Part shown: in pieces, positions 45,498 to 54,827 of the stretch
How positions within the stretch are numbered: the first letter of the stretch is position 1
Layout: each line of letters starts with the position of its first letter
Source of the DNA: an uncultured Alphaproteobacteria bacterium
GTDB lineage: Bacteria > Pseudomonadota > Alphaproteobacteria > HIMB59 > GCA-002718135
DNA: 64,000 nt
Reading direction: 5' to 3'
NCBI GenBank assembly: GCA_902591485.1
Contig: CACJAV010000001.1
Coordinates: 142,563 to 206,562 of the forward strand
The notes under the pieces: generated by a model
What the model was told of the DNA's origin: nothing
Seen by the model: the letters and a program-made list of their open reading frames with translations, nothing else
Database searches by the model: none
Program-made: the position numbers and the translations under genes

Positions 45498-48350
45498 TTA
45501 GGCATTTGATACGTCTTCATAATCTTCAATAGGCGGACATACACAAAAAAGATTTCTGTCACCATAAACATTATCAATTCTTGCAACTGGTGGCCAATAT
45601 TTATTGTTATAAAGATATGAGTGAGGAAATACTGCTTCTGATCTTGAATATTTATGCTCCCACGCATCAGATGATACTTCTTCTATTGTATGAGGTGAGT
45701 TTTTAATTGGATTGTCTTCAGAGTCATAGGTTCCATTACGAACTTTCTCAATTTCCTTGTGAATAGATATCATTGCAGTACAAAATCTATCTATTTCTTC
45801 TTTCGACTCACTTTCTGTTGGCTCAATCATTAAAGTACCAGGTACAGGAAAAGACATCGTTGGTGCATGGAAGCCATAATCAATCAGTCTTTTGGCAATA
45901 TCTTCTTCTGATATATTCAACTCTTCTTTGATAGGCCTAATATCTATTATACATTCATGAGCAACCATTCCGTTTTTGCCAGAATACAAAAGTGGAAAAT
46001 ATTCTTTTAATTTTTCCTTAATATAATTAGCATTTAGGATTGCTACCTGTGTTGCAAGTTTTAATCCTTCATCACCCATCATTGAAATATATGAATATGA
46101 AATTGGCAAAATTGATGGACTACCCCAAGGAGCTGCAGAAACTGCATCTAAACTAGTTAGTCCTAGTTCATTTTGTACAATAGGATGTCCAGGTAAAAAA
46201 TTTTCTAAATGTGATTTAACACCAATTGGTCCCATACCGGGACCTCCACCACCATGGGGAATACAAAATGTTTTATGCAGATTCATATGCGAAACATCAG
46301 GTCCAAATTTTCCCGGTTTGGCAATTCCTACCATGGCGTTTAAGTTAGCACCATCCATATAAACCTGGCCTCCTGCATTATGAATTTTTTCACAGATAAT
46401 TGAGATTGATTCCTCAAAAACTCCATGCGTAGATGGATAGGTAATCATTAAAGCTGATAATTTATTGCCAGCTTCTTTAATTTTGTCATCTAAATGATTT
46501 AAATCAACATTACCTAAATTATCACATTTTACTATTGAAACTTCCATACCACACATTTGTGCGCTGGCTGGATTTGTCCCATGAGCACTATTAGGTATCA
46601 AACATATGTTTCTATCACCTTGTTTATTAGCTTCATGATATTTTTTAATAGCAAGTAAACCCGAAAACTCTCCCTGTGCTCCAGCATTAGGCTGTAATGA
46701 TATAGCATCAAAGCCAGTTATATCCTTTAACATCGAAATTAACTCTCTCAACATTTGATTATAACCTTCTCTTTGATGTTTTTCTAAAAAAGGATGAGCA
46801 TTTGCAAATCCTGGAAGAGTTATAGGTAGCATTTCTGAAGCAGCATTTAACTTCATAGTGCATGACCCAAGAGGAATCATAGATCTGTTAAGTGCAATAT
46901 CTTTATTTTCTAATTTTTTTAAATATCTCATCATTTCTGTTTCTGAATGATAAATATTAAATATAGGGTGTGTTAAGATCTTATCATCTCTTAGCAAATC
47001 ATTTTCTTTAAAAATTTCATCAAGATTTTCTTCAATATTCTTAGTGTCTAACGTTTTGTTTTCAGTATTGAAAAAAGTTATAAGATTATCAATGTCTTCC
47101 AGAGTTGTTGTTTCATCAATTGTCAAAGAGAGGGTTTTGTCATCAATCAATCTAAAATTAATACCCTCCTCAACTGATTTGTTAAACCAGTCTTTAGCTT
47201 TATTATCGTGAATAACTAAAGTGTCAAAATAGCGACGAGAAAGAATTTTAAAACCTAGTTTTTCCAATGATTTTTTAAGATATCGAGCATTGTAATTAAT
47301 AGTTTTAGCAATATTTATTAATCTCTCAGGACCATGATAAATAGCATAAGCTGCAGCAATAATTGCCAATAAAGCTTGTGCAGTACAAATATTGCTGGTT
47401 GCTTTTTCTCTTCGAATATGTTGCTCCCGAGTTTGAAGAGCCATTCTGTAAGATCTTTTATTATTTCTATCAACGGAAACACCAATTAATCGACCTGGCA
47501 TTAATCTTTTAAATTCATCTTTTGTTGCAAAAAATGCTGCATGAGGTCCGCCAAATCCCATAGGGACACCAAATCGTTGTGAACTGCCTATAACTATATC
47601 AGCATCATAAAAACCTGGTGATTTCATTATAATCATGCTCATGATGTCAGCAGCAACTATACTAATAATATTCTTAGATTTATTATCGGAAATCAATTTA
47701 TCTAGGTTTTCTATCTCACCGTAAGTATCTGGATTTTGTATTAAGCAACCAAAAGTATCTTCATCAGGTTGACCGATGATAATTTTTATACCAAGAGGAT
47801 TAGCTCTCGTTTTTAGAACAGATAGAGTTTGAGGATGGCAGCTATTTTGAATACAAAAAGTATGTTGCTTACTTTTTTTAATTTTATAGGCCATCATCAT
47901 AGCTTCAGCTGCAGCAGTACTTTCATCTAATAAAGATGCATTTGCAATGTCCATACCAGTTAAATCAATAATCATTTGCTGAAAATTCATCAGCATTTCC
48001 AAGCGACCTTGGGACACTTCAGGCTGATATGGCGTGTATGCAGTATACCATCCAGGATTTTCCAAAATATTTCTTAAAATTACACTAGGGGTAATAGTAT
48101 TATGGTAACCAAGACCAATATATGTTTTTTTAAATTTATTTTTTAAAGATAATAATTGCATATTTACTTTATTGAAATCTTCAGACATTCCAGGTTTTAA
48201 TTTTAACTTATCCGTAAATAGAATATGTTCAGGAACAGTTTTTTTAATTAATTCATCTAGACTTTTACAGTTAACAATTTTTAGCATTGCTGCAATATCT
48301 TCATTTCGTGGTCCAATATGTCTGCTTGCAAATGAATTTATATTGATCAT
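45498..48350 (-). CDS. gcvP: Glycine dehydrogenase (decarboxylating), P protein
   Basis: 950 residues, the single-chain form (both P1 and P2 halves). PLP Lys in [20 protein letters not shown], Gly-rich [13 protein letters not shown], and [14 protein letters not shown] in the N-terminal half. Decarboxylates glycine and loads the H-protein lipoyl arm. Last of gcvT-gcvH-gcvP, 1 base after gcvH. Expression is under the glycine riboswitch at the head of the operon. Confidence 0.95.
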   Translation of the reverse strand: MININSFASRHIGPRNEDIAAMLKIVNCKSLDELIKKTVPEHILFTDKLKLKPGMSEDFNKVNMQLLSLKNKFKKTYIGLGYHNTITPSVILRNILENPGWYTAYTPYQPEVSQGRLEMLMNFQQMIIDLTGMDIANASLLDESTAAAEAMMMAYKIKKSKQHTFCIQNSCHPQTLSVLKTRANPLGIKIIIGQPDEDTFGCLIQNPDTYGEIENLDKLISDNKSKNIISIVAADIMSMIIMKSPGFYDADIVIGSSQRFGVPMGFGGPHAAFFATKDEFKRLMPGRLIGVSVDRNNKRSYRMALQTREQHIRREKATSNICTAQALLAIIAAAYAIYHGPERLINIAKTINYNARYLKKSLEKLGFKILSRRYFDTLVIHDNKAKDWFNKSVEEGINFRLIDDKTLSLTIDETTTLEDIDNLITFFNTENKTLDTKNIEENLDEIFKENDLLRDDKILTHPIFNIYHSETEMMRYLKKLENKDIALNRSMIPLGSCTMKLNAASEMLPITLPGFANAHPFLEKHQREGYNQMLRELISMLKDITGFDAISLQPNAGAQGEFSGLLAIKKYHEANKQGDRNICLIPNSAHGTNPASAQMCGMEVSIVKCDNLGNVDLNHLDDKIKEAGNKLSALMITYPSTHGVFEESISIICEKIHNAGGQVYMDGANLNAMVGIAKPGKFGPDVSHMNLHKTFCIPHGGGGPGMGPIGVKSHLENFLPGHPIVQNELGLTSLDAVSAAPWGSPSILPISYSYISMMGDEGLKLATQVAILNANYIKEKLKEYFPLLYSGKNGMVAHECIIDIRPIKEELNISEEDIAKRLIDYGFHAPTMSFPVPGTLMIEPTESESKEEIDRFCTAMISIHKEIEKVRNGTYDSEDNPIKNSPHTIEEVSSDAWEHKYSRSEAVFPHSYLYNNKYWPPVARIDNVYGDRNLFCVCPPIEDYEDVSNA

Positions 48351-48351
48351 A

Positions 48352-48723
48352 TTATTTATCCAAAAATTCTTTGTACTGATCCAATGTCATCAAATTATTT
48401 ACTTGGGAGATATCTGAAACTTTTAGTTTGAATATCCACCCTTCGTTTTCAGCGTCTTGATTGACAATCGATGCATCATTTGAGAGATTTTCATTTACTT
48501 CTAATACTTCACCATCAAGTGGTGAATAAATATCTGATGCAGCTTTAACAGACTCAATAACACAAAGTTCTTCTTTTGCTTTTACTTCTTTACCAATTGA
48601 TGGCAAATCAACGAAAACAATATCACCCAAACTCTCTTGAGCATGATCAGTGATACCTACTATTGCTGTATCACCCTCTAATTTAACCCATTCATGCTCT
48701 TCGGTATATTTTTTTTCAGACAT
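48352..48723 (-). CDS. gcvH: Glycine cleavage system H protein
   Basis: 123 residues with the true start at 48723 (MSEKKYTEEHEWVKLEGD), not the longer track ORF: GGAG lies 7 bases before this ATG and it begins 1 base after the gcvT stop. Lipoylated Lys in CVIESVKAASDIYSP. Shuttles the aminomethyl group between P, T and L proteins. Confidence 0.93.
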   Translation of the reverse strand: MSEKKYTEEHEWVKLEGDTAIVGITDHAQESLGDIVFVDLPSIGKEVKAKEELCVIESVKAASDIYSPLDGEVLEVNENLSNDASIVNQDAENEGWIFKLKVSDISQVNNLMTLDQYKEFLDK

Positions 48724-48724
48724 A

Positions 48725-49837
48725 TTAATCTCCTTTTTTATAATTTTTTTTAACAAATGGAATTTTCTCAATTTGAATTTCTTCTAATTTATCACGAATA
48801 TTCACATATAATTTTTCTGACATATCCGACGTTTTATTTATATAACCTATGGCAATTGATTTTTTTAAAATTGGAGAATAACAGCCACTAGTAATTTTGC
48901 CAATTTCTTTATTATTTTTATTATGTAAAGTCATCTGAGCACGCAACATACTCTTGTTTATAGGACTTAATCCAATTTTTTTAATTGATTGAGATGTGTC
49001 AATTTCTTTGGATAATATATGAGAACAGTTTAAATTTTTATCATTCAATCTTTTTTTATCTAAAGCCCAAGATAAACCTGCTTGTATTGGATTGATTTCT
49101 TCACTTAATTCATTGCCATATAAACTTAGCCCCGCCTCCATTCTAAGTGAGTCTCTACATCCTAAACCACATAAAATTGTATTTTCATTTTTAATAATTT
49201 TTTGAACAAAATTTTCAGCTATATTATTTAATATAGATATTTCAAAACCATCTTCACCTGTATAACCAGATCTAGAGATAAAAACTTTAGTATTTTTATA
49301 TTCTAATATTTCAACATCTAAAAATTTCATTGAAGAGGATAAGTTTAGTATTGAGGTAATCACTGAAAATGAATCTGGACCTTGTAAGGCAACCAAACAT
49401 CTATCTTGAATGATTTTATAATTAAAAAGTATCTTTTCAAATATTTCATTAAGAACTTTTTTTCTTGAAGCATTATAAACAATATAAATATATTCCTCAT
49501 CTTCAATTTTAATCTTTGATACCATAATATCATCAATAACTCCTCCATGTGAGTTCAAAATAAATGAATAGTGACACTTATTGAATTGTAATAACTTAAT
49601 ATCTAGTGGAATATAAAACTCTAAAGCAAGAATATTTTCGCTAGTAAGAGAAATTAAGATTTGCCCCATGTGTGAAACATCAAAGAGACCTGCATGAGTT
49701 CTGACATGAATATGTTCATTAATAATTCCATATTTGTAGTTTATTGGCATATTATAGCCTGCAAAAGGAACAAACTTAGCGTTATTATTTTTATGAAAAT
49801 TATTTAAATAAATATTTTGTAGAGCTTCTTCAGTCAA
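48725..49837 (-). CDS. gcvT: Aminomethyltransferase, T protein
   Basis: 370 residues. GcvT fold with HAGLFDVSHMGQI, catalytic Asp context in CHYSFILNSHGGVIDDIMVS, RSGYTGEDGFEI and the C-terminal barrel (GKITSGCYSPIL). The start is TTG, with AGGAG 5 bases upstream; that ribosome site is directly at the 3' end of the second riboswitch aptamer. Transfers the methylene to tetrahydrofolate. Confidence 0.92.
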   Translation of the reverse strand: MTEEALQNIYLNNFHKNNNAKFVPFAGYNMPINYKYGIINEHIHVRTHAGLFDVSHMGQILISLTSENILALEFYIPLDIKLLQFNKCHYSFILNSHGGVIDDIMVSKIKIEDEEYIYIVYNASRKKVLNEIFEKILFNYKIIQDRCLVALQGPDSFSVITSILNLSSSMKFLDVEILEYKNTKVFISRSGYTGEDGFEISILNNIAENFVQKIIKNENTILCGLGCRDSLRMEAGLSLYGNELSEEINPIQAGLSWALDKKRLNDKNLNCSHILSKEIDTSQSIKKIGLSPINKSMLRAQMTLHNKNNKEIGKITSGCYSPILKKSIAIGYINKTSDMSEKLYVNIRDKLEEIQIEKIPFVKKNYKKGD

Positions 49838-49847
49838 AAATTCTCCT

Positions 49848-50000
49848 GTCTAAGCCCTCTGTATTTTTACCTGAGAGTTTTTACTCCTTCGGTAGAGAAT
49901 AATCTCTTTTCCAGATTTTTATTTTAACGGTCCTTTTTGCCTGAGAGTTTCCGGGTCGTTGCTCCTTCGGCTCTGTATATTAACAGCATCTCCCGTTATA
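49848..50000 (-). ncRNA. Tandem glycine riboswitch
   Basis: On the minus strand two aptamers follow each other. The first has GCCGAAGGAGCAACGACCC then GGAAACTCTCAGGCAAAAAGGACCG; the second has ACCGAAGGAGTAAAAACTCTCAGGTAAAAATACAGAGGG. Both CCGAAGGAG...ACTCTCAGG cores are the glycine-aptamer consensus. It ends at the gcvT ribosome site (AGGAG), so control is probably by translation initiation, turning on when glycine is high. Confidence 0.95.
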
Positions 50001-50032
50001 AGTTATTTATACTTATTTCTTATAATATTCAA

Positions 50033-50614
50033 TTAATTTAGAGGGATGCTATTCGAAATTTTAGAAGATTGATAGAGCTCTGATAAATTTTCGTAAAGAT
50101 CTCTAATTTTTCTTACTTTTTCTGTAAGCTTTTGTTTATCTGGATCCTGTAATTCATTAATAGATTCCAGAATTGAGTGACTTTTCCAGTAATAATTATC
50201 CTTAATATACTCTCCATTATTAATATTAAAAACTTCTTTTAAAATTTTTAAATCATGGGGAATATTAAAACTCGACTCAGTATCTGAATAAGGAAAAAAA
50301 TAATAAAAATTATCAAATCCACACCATGTAATTGCTGATAAACACATTGAGCAAGGCTCATGCGAGCTTATGAATAAATAATCTTTTGGATTTAAATTTT
50401 TGGATTTAAAAAAATTAATAATTGTTGAAATTTCTCCATGAAACAAAGGATTTTCTGTTTCATTATTTGTGCCAGATATAGTAAAACTTAAATCATCTTT
50501 TTTTATTATAAAAGCTCCAAAAATTTTATTACCTTTAGAAACAGATTTTTTAGTATCAGGGATAAGTTCTTTTAAAAACAAATCAAGGATGACCTCATAT
50601 TTTAAAATAGACAC
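50033..50614 (-). CDS. Zinc-dependent nucleobase/nucleoside deaminase-like protein
   Basis: 193 residues. Cytidine-deaminase fold with HGE (zinc His and catalytic Glu, FHGEISTI) and SSHEPCSMCLSAITW (zinc Cys pair). Resembles guanine/cytosine deaminases rather than tRNA TadA, with a C-terminal helical tail. The start is GTG at 50614 and no clear ribosome site. The multi-hairpin RNA with terminator ends 35 bases before it, so the gene may be controlled by attenuation. Substrate unknown. Confidence 0.78.
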   Translation of the reverse strand: MSILKYEVILDLFLKELIPDTKKSVSKGNKIFGAFIIKKDDLSFTISGTNNETENPLFHGEISTIINFFKSKNLNPKDYLFISSHEPCSMCLSAITWCGFDNFYYFFPYSDTESSFNIPHDLKILKEVFNINNGEYIKDNYYWKSHSILESINELQDPDKQKLTEKVRKIRDLYENLSELYQSSKISNSIPLN

Positions 50615-50648
50615 AAAGACGCTTTATATTAAAAAATTTGATTTGGAC

Positions 50649-50681
50649 AAAAAAAAAGACCCAGCAAGCTAGGTCTTTTTT
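50649..50681 (-). terminator. Rho-independent terminator of the structured RNA
   Basis: AAAAAAGACCTAGC TT GCTGGGTCTTTTTTTTT on the minus strand: strong stem with one U-G pair and nine U. It lies 35 bases before the deaminase GTG. Confidence 0.85.
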
Positions 50682-50765
50682 ATGTATCGTGCATTTCCTC
50701 CCGATACAAACTAAATAAAGTTTCCCTTATTTAATTTGCTTACTACCTTTGCGTGTAATAAGTAA
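50649..50765 (-). ncRNA. Structured multi-hairpin RNA ending in a terminator (unidentified)
   Basis: Four hairpins abut with no linker on the minus strand: CUUAUUAC/GUAGUAAG (50739-50762), a 12-bp stem around loop GGGAAACU (50707-50738), UGUAUCG/CGAUACA with loop GGAGGAAAUGCA (50683-50708), and a terminator GACCUAGC/GCUGGGUC plus U9 (50649-50681). Three stems each hold one U-G wobble that would be an A-C mismatch if the plus strand were the RNA, which fixes the strand. TATAAT (50765-50770) touches the first hairpin. Either a stand-alone small RNA or a leader/riboswitch for the deaminase. I do not recognise the family. Confidence 0.7.
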
Positions 50766-50857
50766 TTATAACTTACTTTGTAAAAAAATAATTATCAAAC
50801 AAAAAAAACATTAATTTAATTTTATTGTGAATATGTATGTTGATAAGTTGTTTAAAA

Positions 50858-51808
50858 TTATCTTATTGGTTTATCTAAATTCACTTTTATACTTAATTGA
50901 TACTCTCGATACAAAGTAAAAAAACTTGCAATTAATATTAAAGATAAACCCACAACACTAGTAATGTTTAAATAATCATTCCAAATTAAGTAACCAAAAA
51001 GAATGGACCAAATAATTAAACTATATTCATATGGTGCAATAGTTGCTGGAGAGCCAATACGATATGCTCCAAATAAAGAAAAGAAACCAATAACACCTGT
51101 AAATCCTATGATTATGAGTATTGAAAGAAAGTACAAACTAGGTATTTCCCAAGTCATGAGAACAAATTTATATTCTGAAACTTGATAAGAGTTAAAAGTT
51201 ATATTTTGTATTACAAAATATATAATAATTGAAAATAATATAGCTGATAAATAGGTGTGAATTATTTGAGTGAATAATGAATCCTTATCAGATGTTTTTT
51301 TTTGTATGACAACAGTAAGCGCATAAAAAAAAGCACATAATATTGGAAATAAACTGTAAATATTAAAATTATTAAAATCTGGATTTAAAACTAAATATAC
51401 CCCAAAAAAACCAATAAAAATTGCACCCCACCTAAAGATACCTACTTTTTCTCCAATAATAAACTTAGAAAAAATTGTTACAAAGAAAGGACTAACAAAA
51501 AAAAGAGTTACAGCTTCAGGTAATGAAATTTTTGATAAAGAAAAATAATATAGGCTAAAACCTAAAAAAAAGCCAGAGACTCTTAAAATAGTAATGAATG
51601 GATAATGAGTTTTGAATACAATTTTAATTTGTTTAAATTTACAATAAATAAAAATAGCGAAAAGCCCCACTATAGATCGTGCTAAATAAATTACATAAAT
51701 ATTAATTGAGTCAGATATAATTTTGATTAGGGCATCTTGTATAGAAAATACAAACATACCTAATATTATTAAGAGAATTGCTTTTATATTATTATCTAGT
51801 GTCATCAT
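50858..51808 (-). CDS. EamA family (DMT superfamily) transporter, copy 3
   Basis: 316 residues, ten helices, two EamA repeats (FGVYLVLNPD; FGYLIWNDYLN). Located upstream of the structured RNA and divergent from anmK. Third paralogue in the window; the three are not adjacent, so they probably have different substrates. Confidence 0.85.
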   Translation of the reverse strand: MMTLDNNIKAILLIILGMFVFSIQDALIKIISDSINIYVIYLARSIVGLFAIFIYCKFKQIKIVFKTHYPFITILRVSGFFLGFSLYYFSLSKISLPEAVTLFFVSPFFVTIFSKFIIGEKVGIFRWGAIFIGFFGVYLVLNPDFNNFNIYSLFPILCAFFYALTVVIQKKTSDKDSLFTQIIHTYLSAILFSIIIYFVIQNITFNSYQVSEYKFVLMTWEIPSLYFLSILIIIGFTGVIGFFSLFGAYRIGSPATIAPYEYSLIIWSILFGYLIWNDYLNITSVVGLSLILIASFFTLYREYQLSIKVNLDKPIR

Positions 51809-51837
51809 ATTTTAATGAGTGTTATAAAGTTTTGTTA

Positions 51838-52923
51838 ATGAAACAAAAGAAATTATTTAATGTAATTGGAGTAATGACTGGAACATCAATGGATGGCATT
51901 GACATATCTTATGTTTCAACTGATGGAATTAAAAAAATCAGAATTTACAATGAAAAAAGCTATCAATATTCAATAAAAGAAATTCAAAATATAAAAAAAT
52001 TTTTATTAATAAAAAAATATCCAAAGGATATCATAAGAAATCAAGATACAAAAATAACAAAATTAATAGTAAAATATTTAAGTAAATTTTTAAAAGAGTT
52101 TAAAGTAAAAAAATTTGATTACATTAGTTTAAGTGGGCAAACTATTTTTCACAATCCTGATAAAAAAATTTCTATTCAATTAGGTAATGCTAAGTTTGTA
52201 TCTAAAACTTTTAAAACTAGTGTAATAAGCAATTTTAGAGAAAATGATATCAAGAATGGTGGTCAAGGTGCTCCAATTGGTGCGTTTTATCATAAACTAC
52301 TATTAGACAAGATTAATAAAAAAGCTGTATTAATAAATTTAGGTGGAGTTGCAAATTTTGCACTTACTCATCAAAGAAAATTTATTTCATCTGATATTGG
52401 CCCAGCAAATGCATTATCAGATGACTTAATGATGTTTTTCTTTAAAAAAAATTATGACAAAAACGGTATATTAGCATCTAAAGGTAAAATAAATTTAAAT
52501 ATTTTAAATTTATTTAAAAAAGATAAATTCTTTAAACAAAAAATTCCTAAATCACTTGATAGAAATAATTTTCACTATCTAATTAAAAAACTGAAAAGAA
52601 TAAAATCTCATAATGCCTTATGTACATCAATTTATTTTACAATATTTTCAATAATGAATTTATTAGAAAAAGATATTTGCTCTGGAATAAATGAAATAAT
52701 ATTTACAGGCGGAGGAAGGAAAAATAAGTTTTTAATTTCACAATTCAAATATCTCAATCATAAGTATAAAATCTCAATTATAGATAATTACGGGTTTGAT
52801 GGAGATTTACTTGAAGCACAAATGTTTGCTTATATAGGTATTAGATCACTAAAAAAATTAAATTTAAGCACTCCATATACAACGGGAGTTAAAAATAATC
52901 TTACTGGTGGTAATGTTTATTGA
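51838..52923 (+). CDS. anmK: Anhydro-N-acetylmuramic acid kinase
   Basis: 361 residues from the ATG at 51838 (MKQKKLFNVIGVMTGTSMDG). The track ORF starts 20 codons earlier, overlapping the divergent DMT gene, and is unlikely. Motifs: GTSMDGIDISYV phosphate loop, GGQGAPIGAFYH, GGVANFAL, FTGGGRKNKFL and DGDLLEAQMFAYIG. Opens and phosphorylates anhydroMurNAc in cell-wall recycling. In many alphaproteobacteria it is near tyrS or nagZ; not here. Confidence 0.92.
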   Translation: MKQKKLFNVIGVMTGTSMDGIDISYVSTDGIKKIRIYNEKSYQYSIKEIQNIKKFLLIKKYPKDIIRNQDTKITKLIVKYLSKFLKEFKVKKFDYISLSGQTIFHNPDKKISIQLGNAKFVSKTFKTSVISNFRENDIKNGGQGAPIGAFYHKLLLDKINKKAVLINLGGVANFALTHQRKFISSDIGPANALSDDLMMFFFKKNYDKNGILASKGKINLNILNLFKKDKFFKQKIPKSLDRNNFHYLIKKLKRIKSHNALCTSIYFTIFSIMNLLEKDICSGINEIIFTGGGRKNKFLISQFKYLNHKYKISIIDNYGFDGDLLEAQMFAYIGIRSLKKLNLSTPYTTGVKNNLTGGNVY

Positions 52924-53897
52924 TTTTTTTTAACTATCTGATTCCAAGATTGATAATCAATATTTGATCCACATAATAAAATCAATGTATTTTGATTTCT
53001 TAATTTTAAAGGACTCATTTTTTTTAAAGCCGCAAAACCTGCTACACAGGCAGGCTCAAGAAATAATTTTAAATTTTTAAAAGCAAACAACATTGAATCA
53101 ATCATATCTTGATCATGAATATTAATCATTTGATCAATTACTTTTCTTGCAACATCAAAAGAATATGGCATATGAAGAGGTGCACACAAACTATCAGCAA
53201 TGCTATCTATCTCTACTTTACTAAGTGGAGAGTTATCTTTTAAACTATTCGTCATTCCTTTTGCACCATTTGGCTCAACACCTACAATATTTACATTAGG
53301 AAATATTTGTTTTAATGCAGAACCTATTCCACTTATTAAACCTCCTCCACCAACTGAAATTATCACATTATTAATTGTAGTATTTAAATTTTTAATTTGA
53401 TTAGCTATTTCTAAACCTAATGTTGCTGATCCTTGCAAAGTATACAGACCATCAAATGGATGTATAAATTTATAACCTTCTTTTTCAGCTTTTATAACTT
53501 TATCAAATGCATTGGTAGCATTAGTAAATAAAATATTAGCACCATATTTTTTACATATGTTTACTCTGTAAGGATTTGCAGACTCATAAAGAAAAATTTT
53601 ATTTTTTAGATTAAAAATATTTGATATATATGCAGCTGCTATTGCATGATTACCTGCACTAACAGCAGTAATACCATCTTGTAGATCTTTTTTTTTACTA
53701 GATATAATATTATTGACTGCTCCTCTTGCTTTAAATGATCCACTTTTTTGAAAGCATTCAAATTTAAAATATAAATTAGTGTTAAATTGCTGATCAATTA
53801 AATTATTGGCTTTGATTAACGGTGTAACATTAATAAAAGATTTAATATTTTTATAAACTTGCTCTATAGAATTAATTGAGAGTTCTTGGGGTATCAA
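52917..53897 (-). CDS. Threonine/serine dehydratase-like PLP enzyme
   Basis: 326 residues, fold-type II PLP enzyme without the C-terminal ACT-like domain of biosynthetic IlvA. PLP Lys in QKSGSFKARGAVNN, phosphate loop SVGGGGLISGIG, C-terminal LLCGSNID. Fits catabolic threonine/serine dehydratase or serine racemase. The start is TTG, sharing bases with the stop of the small DjlA-N-like gene (TTGA), so translation is coupled. Confidence 0.85.
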   Translation of the reverse strand: MIPQELSINSIEQVYKNIKSFINVTPLIKANNLIDQQFNTNLYFKFECFQKSGSFKARGAVNNIISSKKKDLQDGITAVSAGNHAIAAAYISNIFNLKNKIFLYESANPYRVNICKKYGANILFTNATNAFDKVIKAEKEGYKFIHPFDGLYTLQGSATLGLEIANQIKNLNTTINNVIISVGGGGLISGIGSALKQIFPNVNIVGVEPNGAKGMTNSLKDNSPLSKVEIDSIADSLCAPLHMPYSFDVARKVIDQMINIHDQDMIDSMLFAFKNLKLFLEPACVAGFAALKKMSPLKLRNQNTLILLCGSNIDYQSWNQIVKKNQ

Positions 53898-54022
53898 GAT
53901 TTTGCTCTAATTTCTTTTATTTTATCAAATGCACTTCCAGCCATTACACCTAATATTGCTCCAATAGGACCACCTAATGCAAAACCTGCAGCACCTCCCA
54001 ATAATCTTCCCCAAATACTCAT
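53894..54022 (-). CDS. 42-residue DjlA-N-terminus-like glycine-zipper protein (not in ORF track)
   Basis: ATG at 54022 to TGA at 53894 encodes MSIWGRLLGGAAGFALGGPIGAILG..., closely like the membrane-inserting N-terminus of DjlA/TerB-type proteins, then stops after FDKIKEIRAKS. The TerB and J domains are missing. Both ends overlap neighbours (ATGA with the EF-hand gene, TTGA with the dehydratase), which argues for a real, translated gene rather than a remnant. Probably a one-helix membrane protein of unknown role. Confidence 0.7.
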   Translation of the reverse strand: MSIWGRLLGGAAGFALGGPIGAILGVMAGSAFDKIKEIRAKS

Positions 54023-54264
54023 TGCAGCATCTCTACAATTTCTTTTAACTCTTCTAATTCTGAAGATGAAATTAATTGATCTTTGTTAATATCAATCAAT
54101 TGAAATATAATATTGATTGATTGATTAATCTCTTCAATAGACACAAAGCCATCATTGTTTAAATCAATAATCTTAAAATAAGTTATTTCTTGCTGATTTA
54201 ATTCAGCAGATTTTACAGAGGATAGAAATAGAAAAAAAATTACAATTATTCTTAACCAAACCAT
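54019..54264 (-). CDS. Secreted EF-hand protein
   Basis: 81 residues. Signal peptide (LRIIVIFFLFLSSVKSAE) then two EF-hand loops, DLNNDGFVSIEE and DINKDQLISSSE, each with the 1-3-5-12 acidic pattern. Likely a periplasmic calcium binder. Overlaps the preceding membrane-protein gene by 13 bases and the following gene by 4. Confidence 0.85.
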   Translation of the reverse strand: MVWLRIIVIFFLFLSSVKSAELNQQEITYFKIIDLNNDGFVSIEEINQSINIIFQLIDINKDQLISSSELEELKEIVEMLQ

Positions 54265-54473
54265 CTATACATTCCTATAATACCAGCACTTGCATAGAAA
54301 ACTTGTAATAATAGTATACCTTTGTATCCTAATTTATAAGCCCAGATACCAATCAAAAGAGCTGATATTAGTAATAAGCTAAAGCCTAGAAACTCTAGGC
54401 CAATGTTTAATGCAACGAATAAAGAATACAAAATGGCCGTTAATACTCCAGCCCATTCTAAAATCTTAATCAA
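54252..54473 (-). CDS. Small membrane protein, PnuC/DUF6552-like
   Basis: 73 residues with three hydrophobic segments and the end FYASAGIIGMYRWFG, reminiscent of short PnuC-related or DUF6552 proteins common in marine alphaproteobacteria. 3 bases after the cold-shock gene. Function unknown. Confidence 0.65.
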   Translation of the reverse strand: MIKILEWAGVLTAILYSLFVALNIGLEFLGFSLLLISALLIGIWAYKLGYKGILLLQVFYASAGIIGMYRWFG

Positions 54474-54476
54474 ATA

Positions 54477-54683
54477 TTATGATACTTTTTTTACGTTAAT
54501 AGCGTTTTCTTTTCCTCTGTTCTCACCAATTTCAAATGAAACAGCTTCTCCTTCTTGTAGCTGATCAATTCCAGCTTCTTCTAAAGCAGAAATATGCAAA
54601 AAAACATCTTTGCCGCCAGCATCGTTTTCAATAAATCCGTAACCTTTAGTTGGATTAAACCATTTAATTTTACCTGTAGCCAT
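54477..54683 (-). CDS. Cold-shock domain protein
   Basis: 68 residues, single CSD. RNP1 GYGFIEND and RNP2 DVFLHISAL bind single-stranded RNA or DNA. Strong ribosome site (AGGAG, 5 bases before ATG). First of a tightly coupled run of five genes ending with the dehydratase; the others may be carried along by its strong promoter. Confidence 0.92.
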   Translation of the reverse strand: MATGKIKWFNPTKGYGFIENDAGGKDVFLHISALEEAGIDQLQEGEAVSFEIGENRGKENAINVKKVS

Positions 54684-54827
54684 GTAGTCTCCTTTTGTTT
54701 TATTGTATGGGAATGTAAGATTTGTATTTTAATTAGTAAATATAACTATAAATCTCGTCGGTAATTAATTAAGAAAGTAACTAACAATAATTCTAATAAT
54801 TGCAAGCTATATTATAAAGTTAAAGAA

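Noticed and set aside
48724-48771. Longer gcvH start offered by the ORF track
   Set aside because: It lies inside gcvT; the ATG at 48723 has a good ribosome site and the family N-terminus.
50683-50708. Possible four-residue leader peptide (ATG CAC GAT ACA TAA) behind GGGAGG in the structured RNA
   Set aside because: Only two bases separate the putative ribosome site from ATG and all lie in a hairpin; too short to call.
51778-51837. Extra 20 codons on anmK
   Set aside because: They overlap the divergent DMT gene start; the family begins at MKQKKLFNVIGVMTG.
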